From Aurelia coerulea (Eukaryota > Cnidaria > Scyphozoa > Semaeostomeae > Ulmaridae): 64,000 nt of DNA. The position numbers were made by a program, and so were the translations under genes. Under the pieces are notes generated by a model. It was not told the origin of the DNA and ran no database searches. It saw nothing but the letters and a program-made list of their open reading frames with translations. Shown here in pieces: positions 23,252 through 35,353 of the stretch. Position 1 is the first letter of the stretch, and each line of letters starts with the position of its first letter. The stretch is from positions 19,676,501 to 19,740,500 of the forward strand of contig CM076944.1 of assembly GCA_039566865.1 (NCBI GenBank), read 5' to 3'.

Positions 23252-23586
23252 CTTGCTCCTCGAACGTGACTAGGGAATTTGGAAACGGATTAGTTCGCAC
23301 GAGCAGTTGAAATGATACTTGCTAGCTGTTATAGCCTGTACAAGTAGGGAATTAAAAAACATTTCATAGAAGCGTGTGGATGTAGTACTTTTTGATGGAA
23401 AGACCTACTACCCAATTCCATTCATGCACAAACTACAGTAGCTAGCAAGAATAGTTTCAAAGCGATGATCAAAGGACTGAAAGTGTTTATATTGATAAAA
23501 GTGACACTAAAATTGTGCAATCATCAAACAGCCGCTCGTGCGACATGATCCATTTCCAATTTCTCTAGTCATTTCACGGAGCACTG
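23252..23586. mobile_element. Foldback element of about 335 bp
   Basis: The first about 65 bases (TGCTCCTCGAACGTGACTAG) are an imperfect inverted copy of the last 65 (ending CATTTCACGGAGCA). Both arms carry a CGCACGAGC phrase. No ORF. The left end is flush with the CATA tract. A target duplication is not evident. Confidence 0.65.
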
Positions 23587-24098
23587 CATTTTTTCTGCCA
23601 AGATCAGTCTTTTAAACACTTGATCACTGTTTTTCGATCCTTTCGGGCAGTCTGCAGGCAAAAAAATTTCAAGAAATCGTAAATATATCGATACATAGGT
23701 ATCCGAAATTTCGACAAAAATAACCAAGAATCAAAAGATTAAATCAAAAATATCTGAAATTGGTCCAGTGTGTGATTTATCCTTGCCTGTTGGAAGTGGA
23801 AATTTTTTCTGGCTCACCTGGTATTACAAAAACCATACCGGGTGTCTCAAAATAAGTACCTCCTTTTGATTGGATAAAATAACAAAACGATAAGATATCG
23901 GGACTTTTCGAAAACATAACTACATTTGTTTATGTGCAACTTGAATGCATGAATCGTCAACCAAACATCGGAGATATGAGCTCGCAAAGTCAAAATTTAG
24001 AAAGCACCTGAAATCAGATATCACCGGCAGGTTCCAAAGGGATTTTTATTTTCGATCTTTAGGTTTTACTTTTTGAAAGAATTATACTTTGTGATGGT
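23587..24098. other. No gene; isolated MITE-like end
   Basis: At 23838 CCGGGTGTCTCAAAATAAG resembles the termini of the MITEs at 16505 and 37999, but no partner end was found. Confidence 0.4.
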
Positions 24099-24946
24099 TC
24101 AATAGACCATTTCGCAATTTGGAAAATGGACTGAGGAGAGCGCGGCCCATTCTGACAGCCTTGGCAACAAGTAGGAAATCTAGGGAATCCCCTCTTCTGC
24201 AGTGCAAAGTGTATGGTTGGCGGCTCGCTCGCATCTCTCTCCAAACTCGAGTTATTTTCGATTTATTTGCAACTTCCAAGAGTTATGCGATGCTTGTTTC
24301 GTATGGTAAGTGTTTTCTTTGGATTATTTAGCCGTTTTGTCATCTTTTCGCTCATTTGTGAATGTATTTCGAGCCATTTTATTTCAGTTGTTTCCCTCGA
24401 GTTTGAGGCTGCTCAAGCTAGGCCTATTGATCTTGCATCATCTTCCTCGACTTCTATTGACTTGGTTTGACCTGTTATTGCTTGTTAAATTAATCAAAAC
24501 AGTTTCGATTTCGTTGTGAATCTTTATATGATTCCAAACAATGTTCTACATTTGCTTGCATTGCCGTAAATGCGTTCGATTATTTAGTAAACAAGCAAAA
24601 CTTCGTTGTAGGTCGGCTAGGCCTATAAACTGAGCCGTTTCAAAGTCGAGGGAAAATACCTGAAATAAAGTGGCTCAAAATACATTCACAAATGAGCGCA
24701 AAGATGGCAAAACGCCTAAATAATCCAAAGACAGCACTTACCATACTAAACAAGCATCGCATAACTCTTGGAAGTTGCAAATAAATCGAAAATAACTCGA
24801 GTTAGGAGAGAGATGCGAGCGAGCCGCCAACCGTATACTTTGCACTGCAGAAGAGGGGATTCCCTAGATTTCCTTGTTGCCAAGGCTGTCAGAATGGGCC
24901 GCGCTCTCCTCAGTCTCTTTCTCCAAATTGCGAAATGGATTTATTG
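24099..24946. mobile_element. 848-bp foldback element
   Basis: Arms of about 330 bp (24099-24430 and 24615-24946) are near-perfect inverted repeats, with ends CAATAGACCATTTCGCAATT and complement. The matching ORFs in both arms are mirror images and not genes. The termini resemble those of the 139-bp element at 31106-31244 (CAATAGACCATTT), suggesting one family of very different sizes. Confidence 0.85.
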
Positions 24947-25617
24947 TTATTGATATTACTTTTCTTCTATCCTTGCATCGCATTTTATTACAAACGTTAT
25001 CCTTGTCAAAGCAGAGGAAGAGGAGCACATGGACGCTTATTTTGAAGCTGTGGCACGAGTTTATCACTCATACCTCGCTTTTATTCTATTCGCTTAAAGG
25101 CATTGAGTTATGATAAATATTCGTGCTTTGACATGTATCATGTGATCCCTGTTGTAAAGTTCAATTATCACTCCTAACAAAGTAAAATGATCTGCTGTTG
25201 CACAATGCGTTTCATGTGATCAGTTTCATTTCACATCAGTGTTAGCCAATCAGATGCGCCATGCAGAGCCACGAGTCAGCAAATTCTGACAGATGTGATA
25301 TACCTTGCCGTCTTATGCTGATTAAATTCCATTAATTTGTGTCCTAGCCATGCGTCCATAATTCTTTTCAAAATAAACAAAACTGAAAATTAAAGTTTGC
25401 AGGTGCTTTGGAAAACGCATATGATATCAAATCATGGCTAGGCCTGTTTTGAAACCTCTGGCTTCATGTGCACTCTACCTTTTTCCTTCACGCCATCGTA
25501 CCGCCGGTGTTTTATGAAAACAATTTGAATACAAAGTACTTGCATTTATATTGAAGATTAAGTAATTTAGCTGTGGACTCGCTAAATCCAAATATTTTAT
25601 CGTTTTGTTCCTTTCTC
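24947..25617. other. No recognisable gene
   Basis: AT-rich DNA between a foldback element and LINE-2. Nothing supported. Confidence 0.5.
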
Positions 25618-26724
25618 CAGTTCCAGTTGAACCTCTCAAAAGTGTACGACTGTCTACCCCATGATCTGCTTATCGCTAAACTTGAGGCTTACGGCTGCCG
25701 CATAGACAGTCTAAAACTCATACACAGTTACCTCACTGGGAGAAAGCAGAGGGTCAAAATAGGCAGTAGCTTTAGTAGCTGGAAAAATTTATCAAAAGGA
25801 GTTCCACAGGGGTCCGTACTTGGCCCCCTCTTATTTAATATATTTATAAATGACTTCTTCTATGCTATAGAGCACTCTCAGGTTTGCAACTTCGCTGATG
25901 ATAACACGATCTTTGCATGTGGTGAAACCTTAGACGAAGTAGCCATATGCATTGAAGATGACATGAAAGAAGCAATGAACTGGTATAAACTAAACGAAAT
26001 GGTTGCAAATCCGGACAAATTTCAGTTAATTTTCTTTGAGCTCAAAGAAGACCACGAGTTATGCATTGATATTCATGGCAATGTCATAAAGATGTCCGAT
26101 ACGGTGAAACTCTTAGGTGTCACCATTGACTCAAAACTTAATTTTAATGGGCACATCAAAACTGTCTGCCAAAAGACCAAAAATAAGGTTAAAGCTTTTT
26201 CAAGGGTTGCGAGAAATCTGGATTCTCAAAAGGCTAGCCTGCTATATAACTCATTTATACTGACAAATTTTAACTATTGCCCACTTATCTGGATGTTCTG
26301 TGGAAAAACAGCCAACGATGAAGTCAATCGAGTTCATAAGCGTGCCCTGAGAGTGTTGCTAAATGACTTTGACTCCAGTTTTGAAGAGCTCTTACACAGG
26401 AATGAGGAAGTCACAATACATGTAAAAAATTTGCAAAAACTTATGCTAGAGGTGTACAAATGTATTACTTCTGGAAACCCCTCCTTCCTGTGGGAGTTCT
26501 TCAATAGAAAAATGCTTCCGTATAACTTAAGAATAAATGATCTCCTCCAACTTCCTAAAACCAGGACAAATAAATATGGAAATGAGTCTCTTTCATTTTG
26601 GGGTAGCATGGTTTGGAATCGGCTCCCAGACAACTTTAAAGCTGCAAAAAGCGATGATGGGTTCAAAATTAAAATCAGAAGTTGGAAGGGATCCGGATGT
26701 AACTGCCGCATGTGTAAAACTTAG
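25618..26724 (+). pseudogene. LINE-2: 5'-truncated APE-type LINE, RT to C-terminus
   Basis: One open frame of about 369 codons encodes the RT from motif A (LSKVYDCLPHDLLIAKLEA) through motif B (GVPQGSVLGPLLFNIFIND) and the catalytic NFADDNTIFA. It continues through the thumb and a C-terminal region with CPLIWMFCGKTANDEVNRVH. The frame is undamaged from 25618 to the stop at 26722, so truncation was recent or part of insertion. The endonuclease and everything 5' are absent; the first codons of the long ORF (from 25573) are flanking DNA. The C-terminal motifs match LINE-6, so both belong to one family. Confidence 0.9.
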
Positions 26725-26817
26725 ATTGAAACATTGTAAATAGGGTAGAGTTGGCCTTTATTAGCATTAGCTACTTTCCAGCCAACTGTAAATAAATTGT
26801 ATTATTATTATTATTAT
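26725..26817 (+). repeat. LINE-2 3' untranslated end with ATT tail
   Basis: The 3' end reads CCAACTGTAAATAAATTG and then (ATT)n. LINE-6 ends in the same CCAACTGTAAATAA phrase and an AAT tail (49261-49330), which fixes the 3' boundary of the family. Confidence 0.85.
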
Positions 26818-26822
26818 AATGT

Positions 26823-28129
26823 TGTAAGTACCTTGGATATCGATTTTAGTGTAGTTCAGCATCAACTCCAAGCATGTAGCAGTCACCGTGTTTACGCCCT
26901 CTCGCCCGTCCCTTCTCGGGATATCACAATTGCAACGACGTGAAAATGACTAAATGCTTCACATAAGAAGAAATCACAGAAGTCTCTACAGCTTACCATC
27001 CAAGTGGTCAGAAAAGCATGCACTAACATCCCAAAAGAACAAGACAGAACGTGTTGCAGAAGGCAGCAACACATAAATCGGAAGAAGTTAGGCCATCAAG
27101 ACAAGGGCCGAAACAGAACACAAAATGCCAACGAATTGTCACAATAACCATACAGAAAGCTTCAGGAAACATGGCAGCAAACTAATGCGTAAGAAACCAT
27201 GCACATCACCCAAAACATCAACAATCAACGATGGAGCAGCAGCAAAGCCTGTCTTCTCGTACAAATTTCAACGATCTTATCAACTAGATGATGGAGGTGG
27301 ACAGCATCACACAGAGGCCGTTGAAAGCACCTTGCTTCCATCACCAGAGAAAAATAAGATTTAGTCAAAGTAAGCATATTCACGTAATGCTGAGATAATG
27401 CGTCACTTCACTTTTACAAAGAACAAGAAACAAGTAACTCATAAAATAGATATCTATTCTGCTCTCGAAAAGCAAAGCATCCAAGAATAAAAGTTGGAAA
27501 ATCTTGCTGAGATCATAAACACGCTGCGGAAGCCAGCCGGAAATTGAACGACTGCACGAGCCGGTCAAAAGTGGAAATACATTAGTGACAGAAAGGCATA
27601 TGGCGCACGTGATGTTTGAAAATTAGACTGTTTGGTAAACAGGAGAAACGATGGATTGATCAAGTACTGTAAATCTTAATCAGGTCTTGAACTGTGCGTT
27701 GTTATGACAGAAAAGTGCCACGTTGCATGCTCAATGATGCATCAAAATCAAAGCTCAATAGATGAAGAGAAGGGAGGGTCACTTTGGAATAACAAGAGCC
27801 TGTTTTCAACTGAACTCCTGACCACTGAAGCTTGAAACAAAGAGAGACTTGAAAGGAAAACTGGATTTGTCGAAATTCAAAGATACCGAAATTGACGTTC
27901 ACTGTATTCTATTCATGTTTACGTTATTTACTTTTGTTTATTTTCATTTATAGAAGAAAAGGAGAGATGTAGTATCTTGCACTATGGACACCCTATAACA
28001 ATGTATTTGTTTAGTAGCATTTATGTAAAGAAGCATGTCGTACTATTTAGAATCAGTTCAGTACTACACAAGCATGTAGCAGGTCATTGTGTTTGTACCC
28101 TCTCGCCTCCCTACATCAGGGATATTACA
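26823..28129 (+). mobile_element. Possible short LTR-retrotransposon derivative
   Basis: Two LTR-like blocks share GCATGTAGCAG, CCCTCTCGCC and GGGATAT(C/T)ACA. The left is 26823-26928 (106 bp) and the right 27968-28129 (162 bp). The right block starts TGTAGTATC and ends GATATTACA. It is preceded by a purine-rich AGAAGAAAAGGAGAGA that fits a polypurine tract. The 1-kb interior has no pol gene. Against a simple element: the blocks differ in length, no primer-binding site follows the left block and no target duplication is seen. Confidence 0.4.
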
Positions 28130-28189
28130 GTTGGTAATATTGTTCTTGTGGCATTTTGAGAAATAGAGATTTGAAAAGATGTACTGTTG

Positions 28190-30605
28190 TATATTCTTTG
28201 CAAGCTGAGCAGCACATAGACAGTGATTCAAAGCACATGCTTGATCTCTATGGGTTGTTCAGCTTCAAACAGCTTATCGAGGAACCAACTAGAGTCACTC
28301 TGGCAACCTCTTCTATTATTGACCATATTGCTACAACATGTGCCAGAAACATTGTAAAATCTGGATTTCATGAGATTTTCTTGAGTGATTAATATATGGT
28401 CTACTGCATTCGAAATTTAATGGAGCAGTAGGAAAAGGCCATAAATTGATCAAAACTAGGAAAATAAATAATGTTAACGAAGAAGAATTTCTGGCTGATG
28501 CTTCTGGCATATGTTAGAAGCAAATGCTTACAGGGACAGATGACAGATATTCTGGTAAACAATTAGTCAAATCTATTTTCTTTGAGCATGCCCCAATAAC
28601 TGAAATGTGCGTATCAGAGAAATACTGCTCTTGGATTGATCATGACCTCAGAAAACTTATGCAAACCAAGGATAGGCTAAAAAATGCTGCAGCCAAAAGA
28701 ATTTCCCCATCCCTTATGGACGCATACAGACAGGTCCGTAATAAGATCAATTTCCTTAATGCACAACTAAGAAAAAACAGTATTATACCAATGAGATCTC
28801 TGCATGTCAAGGTAACATGAAAGAGTCATGGAAGGCAATCAATGAACTCCTCAACAAGAGATCCAAAATGTAGCAACATTGATTGTCTCAAAGAGTCTGG
28901 TTTAGAAACTGTTCATAGAATGGATATTTCTAATGCAATGAACAGTTTCTTTTGCTCAGTAGGTAAGAATCTTGCTGACAAAATTGATCCAGCCCCAAAT
29001 CCCCTTCTTGCAGGTGACTACAAAATTAACAAACATGAGGCAACATTCCACTTCAGGACTATTGAAGTGCAGGAGATCAGGGATGCATTTGCCACGGTTA
29101 AGACAGCAAATAGCTTTGGGATGGACAACATTTCTAGCTACTTTCTGAATTTTACGCTGCCTTTAATTGAAAACTCGCTTGCTTTCTTGTTAAATACATC
29201 AATTGATACAAGTCGTTTTCCTGACTCATGGAAAGTAGCTAGAGTTACTCCAATCTTCAAGGATGGAGATAAGACTGAAAAGTCTAACTATCAACCAATA
29301 TCAGTCTTGCCCGTCATCTCAAGGCTCTTCGAAAAACTAGTAACAAACCAGCTATACCAGTATATGAATGATAACGGTCATTTCTCATCTGGCCAATCCG
29401 GCTTTTTGCGCCTTCATTTAACAGTAACATGCTTTCTTAAAAAAAATGACGACTGGTACCGCGGTTTGGATTTTGGTAAGCTTGTGGGTCAGTGTTCATT
29501 GGCCTCAAAAAGGCATTTGATACTGTAGATCACAAAATTCTCTGCAAAGTTCTTGTAATTTACGGTGTACAGCAACGCGAGCTTGCTTGGTTTAAATCCT
29601 ACCTATTCAACCGTAAACAGTTTTGTAGGGTTAATGGCGTTGATTCAAATATTGGGGACATAGAAGTTGGTGCGCCACAAGGTTCGTGTCTTGGCCCTCT
29701 TCTCTTCCTTATCTACATCAATGATCTCCCACAGGCTGTCCAAGATTCTAGCGTCTCCATGTATGCTGATGATACCAGTTTGTGCTACCAGTCTCATGAT
29801 TTGACTCGAATGAATGAGGCTATTAACAGTGATCTCGAGAAATTGGATACTTAGCTACAAGGCAACAAGCTTTCCTTGATTGTTACAAAAACTCATTCCA
29901 TGCTTATTTCCGCCAAGCAGAAACAAAACGTTCTCAAAGGTCAAAATAAAGAATTGACATTGAAAATACGCGATAATGAGCTCGAGGTTGTCGAAAAGAC
30001 AAAATACCTTTGTGTGCATATTGACTGCTCTTTGGATTGGAAAGAACAAAACAAAACGGTCTCTACCAAGGTCTCCAGGACAGTTAGTTTTCTGAAACAT
30101 GCCAAGTCTTTTGTACTGAAAGAAACTCTGCAAACGCTCTACAGAGGTATTAATGAGCCGCATTTTCGGTACTGTTGTTCTGTTTGGGGCTGCACCGGTT
30201 TGACTGAAATTAGTCAGTTGCAAAAACTTCAAAACCGTGCTGCTATGATTATTATGAATAGCAGCTTTGATGCCCCAAGCAGACTTCTAATTGAAGGGCT
30301 GGGATGGAAGACCGTTGGCGAATTGATTACTTGTGAATCTAAGACAATGGTCTTGAAGTCCCTGAATGAGCTTATTCCACAATACCTATGTGACATCTTC
30401 ACGCTCAATTCACAATGCTCATCCTATAGCCTTCGTAATACGGGGACCGACTTGAATTTACCGATGAAAAGGTCAGCAAATGGCCAGAGATGTTTCTCGT
30501 ATCGAGGCGCAAAACTGTGGAATGGCCTCTCAGCCGAGTCAAATTTTATTGTAAATTCTTCGATATCATTGTACATTTGTTTTGAATATTGTAAATAGGG
30601 TTTTA
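28190..30605 (+). pseudogene. LINE-3: 5'-truncated APE-type LINE
   Basis: In order: the C-terminal part of the APE endonuclease (FKQLIEEPTRVT, SSIIDHIATT, 28190-28392); the linker (28524-28820); RT (28842-29528, KVARVTPIFKDGDKTEKSNY and PVISRLFEKLV); motif A and onward (29492-29854, GLKKAFDTVDH, PQGSCLGPLLFLIYINDL, SMYADDTSL); and the C-terminal domain (29876-30598, CCSVWGCTGLTEISQLQKLQ). Frameshifts lie near 28392, 28830 and 29490. A TAG at 29852 sits where relatives have Trp (W.QGNKLSL). The family resembles LINE-5 and LINE-8. It cannot be active. Confidence 0.9.
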
Positions 30606-30647
30606 TAGTTTAATTTGATCAATAACTTTTAATTTGAATTTTTTGTA

Positions 30648-31381
30648 CCGGGCGAGTCAGAAAAAAGAATCCCCGCTTGGAAGGCCACTGCTCCATGAAT
30701 ATCAAAGCAATGATATTGAAAACTGTCTTGTTTTATTGCCAATATGTTCAGTTAGGTTCAGTAATTTACTCGGCCTTAATCGGCCATTCCTTTCCGTTGA
30801 TGTAGGTGATTGCAGAAAGCCCCTTCCAAAACCCTTCAAAAACGAATGAAAACATTGAGCAAATTTTCCTTCCTAAAATTGATGACGCTCACACAAATTC
30901 ATGTATTTTGTCCTCTTGGGAGAATAGAATCCCCCTGAATAGGTCATCGATACCAGGGGGGGGGGCCTTTTTCATCCTCCCAAGAGGATAGCACGTGCTA
31001 AAGCGTCCACACGTCATTGCTGTAATGCCATTGTATGGCAGAAATGTTAGGGAAATTTGTTCATGATTTTGGGCACGTTTTGAAGGTGTTTTGAAGAGGC
31101 TTTCTCAATAGACCATTTTGACATTTAGAAGAAGGATCTGGGGAGAGATTTTTCTGGTAAATGGCTGTCACGCTTTTGAAGGTGTTTTACCAGAAAAATG
31201 TTGCTCTCCCCAGGCCCTTTTCTAAATGTCAAAATGGTCTATTGGCCGATTTCAGTCAGATAAATTTTGTAGCAGATTTGAATATTTCTACCACTAAACT
31301 ATACATTTGCCGATATCATTCTCTTGATATCCAGGGAGTCGTGATCTTTCAAACGGGGATTCTTTTTTCTGACTCACCCGG
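30648..31381. mobile_element. MITE family M1, copy 1, with a nested MITE
   Basis: Ends CCGGGCGAGTCAGAAAAAAG and complement are flanked by TA (30646-30647 and 31382-31383). It is homologous to 38716-39346 throughout, including CCTCTTGGGAGAATAGAATC and a G-run. No ORF. Copy 1 carries the 139-bp insertion described next. Confidence 0.9.
31106..31244. mobile_element. 139-bp palindromic MITE nested in M1 copy 1
   Basis: Ends CAATAGACCATTTTGACATT and complement. Most of its length is one inverted repeat. M1 copy 2 lacks it and has about 33 other bases at the matching place, so this is a later insertion accompanied by a small replacement. Confidence 0.82.
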
Positions 31382-31383
31382 TA

Positions 31384-32131
31384 GATTGTAATTATTGTTT
31401 TATCAGAGGGCCCCTTGAAAACCAGCTCCTGCTGAAGGCCAACCCTCCTTAAAAGAATTAAATATGAAAATAATATCTCTCAATGTGCTGATGAAGTTAA
31501 AGTTTCATATTTGTCCTGCAAAATTGAAATTTACCAGAAAGAATGCTTTGACCCAACACGATACTGTATAATGTAAGATTGAGCATGATTTAGTTTAACA
31601 ATCCTGGCTTAGGAGATCTGACCTCTCGCCGAAATGAAAAACCTCGCGTTCATTAGTGAGTCACTGAGCTGATTTCAAATAAAGTCAAAATATCTCTATT
31701 CTCAGAAATCACAATGAAGAGGCCTGGAAATATGCCAAAACAACTTTAGAATACTATTGATGGTAGTACCAGGCGATTTTCCCCATTATTCTAAAACATT
31801 AGATATTTTAGGAGCAGCATGTTCTACATGCCCCTGCCTCCGCTATCTGTAGCACTATCCCACAAATGCTGTCCCGATGGTGACGATGTTTTTGGGTCCT
31901 TCCTTGCCCATCAATAAAAAGGTGGTGAAGGCGGGAAGGAAACATCGCGTACGACTTATAGGGACACATTCAGATCTTAAAAACAACAGAGAAAATGTGG
32001 AAAATTTGACTATACGTGGATTCATTATTGGTCCTTACCTCCTGTTACTTTATGAATGAGCCACGAAAATGAATGAGCCGCTTTGGGATAAATCTTGTCA
32101 ATTGAAAATGGTGGTAAATTTCTTTTCACAG
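31384..32131. other. No recognisable gene
   Basis: No supported gene. A 60-codon frame at 31877 has no domain or splice signals that I trust. Confidence 0.45.
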
Positions 32132-32228
32132 GGTATATTTGATGTAAATGATGTCACAGATGTAATGCCGGACCCTTTGTGGACTCCGGAAAGTGAAGTG
32201 AGATTTTCAGCATCAATCACACAAGCTG
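32132..32228 (+). CDS. Candidate internal exon, unrecognised
   Basis: A 97-bp open stretch lies between a strong acceptor (TTTCTTTTCACAG, ending 32131) and a strong donor (GCTG|GTGAGTGG, 32228/32229). It would encode about 32 residues with an acidic start and the phrase PDPLWTPESEVRF. The frame stays open across it. I do not know the family. The splice sites are the best in the window, but no neighbouring exons are found nearby. Confidence 0.35.
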
Positions 32229-32694
32229 GTGAGTGGAACGCATTTATTTTGATAAGAATCTGAGTAAATGTTTAGTATTCCTCTCGCTCGTGAAAGAAGA
32301 CGGCCCTAGACTGCAAAATGATTTGCAGGAAATAATTTATATCTCGTTCTGGTTGAGATCTGAACTAAGTCTCACTATTCAATCTTTTGCCAAAAGCAGC
32401 GGCATCAAAACGATACTGATATTTTTTATTATCTTATATTGTCTTCCTATATTGTCCTTTGTAGTAGTTTGTAGTAGGTAGCATGCCTTTTTATCGACTA
32501 CTCAAATATTGCCTCCGTCCCTAACAAGGGTTTTGTCTAAAGCCCAATTCAAATCAATTGAACATTGTACCGAGAAGCAAGCTAAGTTTTAGTACAAAGT
32601 TTCATTAGTTCCATTTATTTTACCATTTATATAGCATGGTTTAGTGCAATTCAATGTTTCATGTGAGGAAAACTTCAGTGTTCCAGAGTGATCT
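32229..32694. other. No recognisable gene
   Basis: Would be intron if the preceding exon is real. Nothing else seen. Confidence 0.4.
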
Positions 32695-32850
32695 TAGAGG
32701 GTGGTCATTGGTATTTTGTGAAACGTGATCGGCCAAATTTTTTTCTCGTGAAACGTGAAAAGCGATCATTTATTGACGTGAAACGTGAAAGTGCAATCAT
32801 TGTCCGTGAAACGTGAAAGCCTACATCAATTATTACGTGGAACTTGATTT
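32695..32850 (+). repeat. Irregular repeats of CGTGAAACGTGA
   Basis: The phrase (C)GTGAAACGTGA(A) occurs about four to five times at 20-45 bp spacing, with decayed copies. The spacing is not constant, so it is not a simple tandem array. The motif is nearly an inverted repeat (CGTG...CACG-like halves are absent), so a protein-binding role is only speculation. Confidence 0.6.
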
Positions 32851-34012
32851 GCAATAATTCCCATAAATATATTAGCCTAATCTGATGAGTTTCAATTGCT
32901 TGAAAATTCTGGCATTTTTGTGTCGTTGTTGTTGTTGCCGTTTTTTCTTGTTTTTAACAAAATATTGCAGTTTGGTGCAAAACATAATTTTCATGCCTCC
33001 ACGCGGCTTATACGATCATACCCCTCACAGTTTCTTCAATTATCCCTTATTGTAATTTGGGTATGGGCTCTGGAACCCCAGGAAATACTATTGACCATTA
33101 GGTGTTGCTTTGCTGTATGGTCCAGCCAGGCCCCATTCATTTTTTAGGTGCTCAATGCAGGCCCGTTGAGCCGAAGCACTGTGATCCAGGGCATCGAATT
33201 TATACCAAAATTTGAAGTTTTAGATTCCTGATTGATTTTGGGCTTGAGACATGCACCATAATCTAGCGGTTAATTTGCTGCAAACAGTTTCAAGATCAGG
33301 CCACAGAAAGCAGAGATATTGATTTCTAAAGTTGGGCCTAAATCATAACTTTATTCACATAACCAGTAGAGGCATGGTACTGTTTTGATGGCGGCCTACA
33401 CCATTCGCTGTTTTCTATGCTTAGACTTCAGCGATCTTCTTCATTTTAGTCGTATTCTGATCCCCTAAATGTGTGCTTTAAGGCAATGTTAAGCATATTT
33501 GAATATTTTGCCTATTTGTGACCGTGTTCAGACAATTGAACAATGTACTTTTCTGAAAAATTTGCTTCCAAATATCAATTGTAAAATTAAAAGGTGAAAA
33601 CAAAAAATATATGATTTGCTATGCTCTTCAAAACAATTTCAAAAATAAGAAAAAAGAAGAAAGGAACTTCGCTCCTTCTTTAGTTATTTGTTTTTATTAT
33701 TTTTGTTTTTGTTGGCTCTGGTACCCAGGGTATGCTGTCTGTTGACTTATTTAGAAAATGCTTGCAACAAATGTTCACGTTAACCCCTGGGTTATGCTCC
33801 ATGACGCCAGCCCAAAATCTAGCTTGAATTCGGAACTTTTTATTTTTTGGCAATATCAGACAAAGAGGGCCTAATAAATCACAGTGCAGAGGGCTTGGTG
33901 GAGTCCTTTAGCCCCTTCATAGCTTTAAAATATTTGTTCCTTGACATGCTCACTGCGAGACGAGAAAAAAGCTTGAATAGCGCATTCATTTTTGGCCGAT
34001 ATTTAAGTTCAA
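32851..34012. other. No firm gene
   Basis: The only exon-like stretch is 33855-34010, open on the plus strand. It has a hydrophobic core but no good donor and runs into the ATT tract, so it is not called. Confidence 0.45.
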
Positions 34013-34138
34013 GTTTTATTATTATTATTATTATCATTGTCATTGTTTCAGCTTACGCTCTGGCTGTTGGAATTGCCGTCATTCCTCCTGTTAGGCGGGT
34101 CATAACAAATGACCAAGGGCTAACAGGAAATCTCTCTC

Positions 34139-34408
34139 TTACATCTCTAGCACTTTCCTCAGCATCCTTGCAGTTCCTAACAAGGCAGTCTTTTGTGCAG
34201 CTCCGACATCACCCGGTGTCCCCAACTTCTCAATCCACCTGTCAAACTCTTTTGTCACACTTCCAAGGGCAACTACAACCACAGGAACAACCTGCACCTT
34301 TCTCAATTGCCACAGTCTTCCAATTTCCCTTCGCAATTCCTGGTATTTCTCCACCTTTTCCCTTTCCTTTTCATGTACTCTTCCATCGGCGGGTACTGCA
34401 ATATCCAC
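34139..34408 (-). pseudogene. RLE-2 restriction-like endonuclease, C-terminal part
   Basis: This cleaves target DNA to prime reverse transcription. The second acidic motif (DIAVPADGRVHEKE), the K-Y helix (EREKVEKYQELRREI), VVPVVVVALG and the terminal LLGTARMLRKVL are all present. The first PD motif (RRPDIVIVDK) lies just upstream in a different frame at the end of the preceding ORF, so a frameshift near 34411 splits the domain. The 3' untranslated sequence (about 34045-34138) shares GACCAAGGG and GCGGGTCA phrases with RLE-3. Confidence 0.9.
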
Positions 34409-34410
34409 GA

Positions 34411-35347
34411 TTACACAGCTTTTTTCCTTTTATCAACTATAACAATGTCTGGCCTCCTTGCCTCTATCACATTATCGCATTGTATATTTATATCCCACAA
34501 CAATTTTACACTTTCATTCTCTACCGCTCCTTCTGGGTTATGTTCATACCATCTTTCCTTATGTTCTAATGCATTTTTCTTGCACAGTTCCCAATGAATT
34601 TTCTTTGCTACATTATCATGGCGTCTCTTGTATTCTTTCTGAGCTAATTTTTCACATTCACTTATTATGTGTTGCACACTTTCTCCTTTCTTTCCACACA
34701 TCCTACAAAGAGGATTGTCAATACTCTTATCAATGTGGTGTTTTACATAATTTGTTCTGATCGCCTGTTCCTGTGCAGCACATAACAACGCCTCCGTTTC
34801 AACTTTTAAATCACTTCTGACTAACCAATTCCAGGTTTTGTCCTTGTCTACCTTCTCCGGCATTTCCCTGATGAACTGTCCATACATCCTTTTCCCCTCC
34901 CACTTGTCTTTAAGCTCCTGAGCCTTCTTTCGTTTGAATTCACTCTTACTGATAACTGATAGTACTTTGTGTCTCAATCGTCCCTGATGTTCTAACCCCC
35001 TGAATTAACTTTTCTGCAGAATTCAATACATACAAGCCTAAGCTATTTTCCTCTCCTCTTACGCAATGTTCTATGCCTATCAAGCCTCTGCCTCCTTCAT
35101 GCCTCTTCAAGTACAGTCTGTCCACATCACTCTTAGGATGAAACGCACCATACATTGTCATCGTCTTTCTTGTTGTTCTGTCTAAACTTTTCAGTTCACT
35201 TCCTTTCCAGTCCAGGATTCCAGCCCCATATCTGAAGATAGCTACTGCCCATGTGTTCATCGCTATAATTTTGTTTCTACCATGCAACTTTGATTTAAGA
35301 ATCAACCTGAGCCTTCTCTTGTATTCCCTTATGATTTTCTCTTTCAT
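34411..35347 (-). pseudogene. RLE-2 linker with CCHC zinc knuckle
   Basis: 35347-34946 encodes the RT thumb/connector (IAMNTWAVAIFRYGAGILDW). 34977-34411 continues with a helical region and CRMCGKKGESVQHIISEC, a CCHC knuckle typical of R2/R4-type LINEs upstream of the nuclease. It ends with the PD motif RRPDIVIVDK. A frameshift near 34965 joins the two parts. Confidence 0.88.
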
Positions 35348-35353
35348 CTCATT

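Noticed and set aside
27125..27364. 79-codon ORF between the LTR-like blocks
   Set aside because: No gag, protease or other domain is recognisable and the composition is low in complexity.
33847..34569. 240-codon plus-strand ORF
   Set aside because: From 34013 on it is microsatellite and the antisense of RLE-2. The first 55 codons look exon-like but lack a donor.
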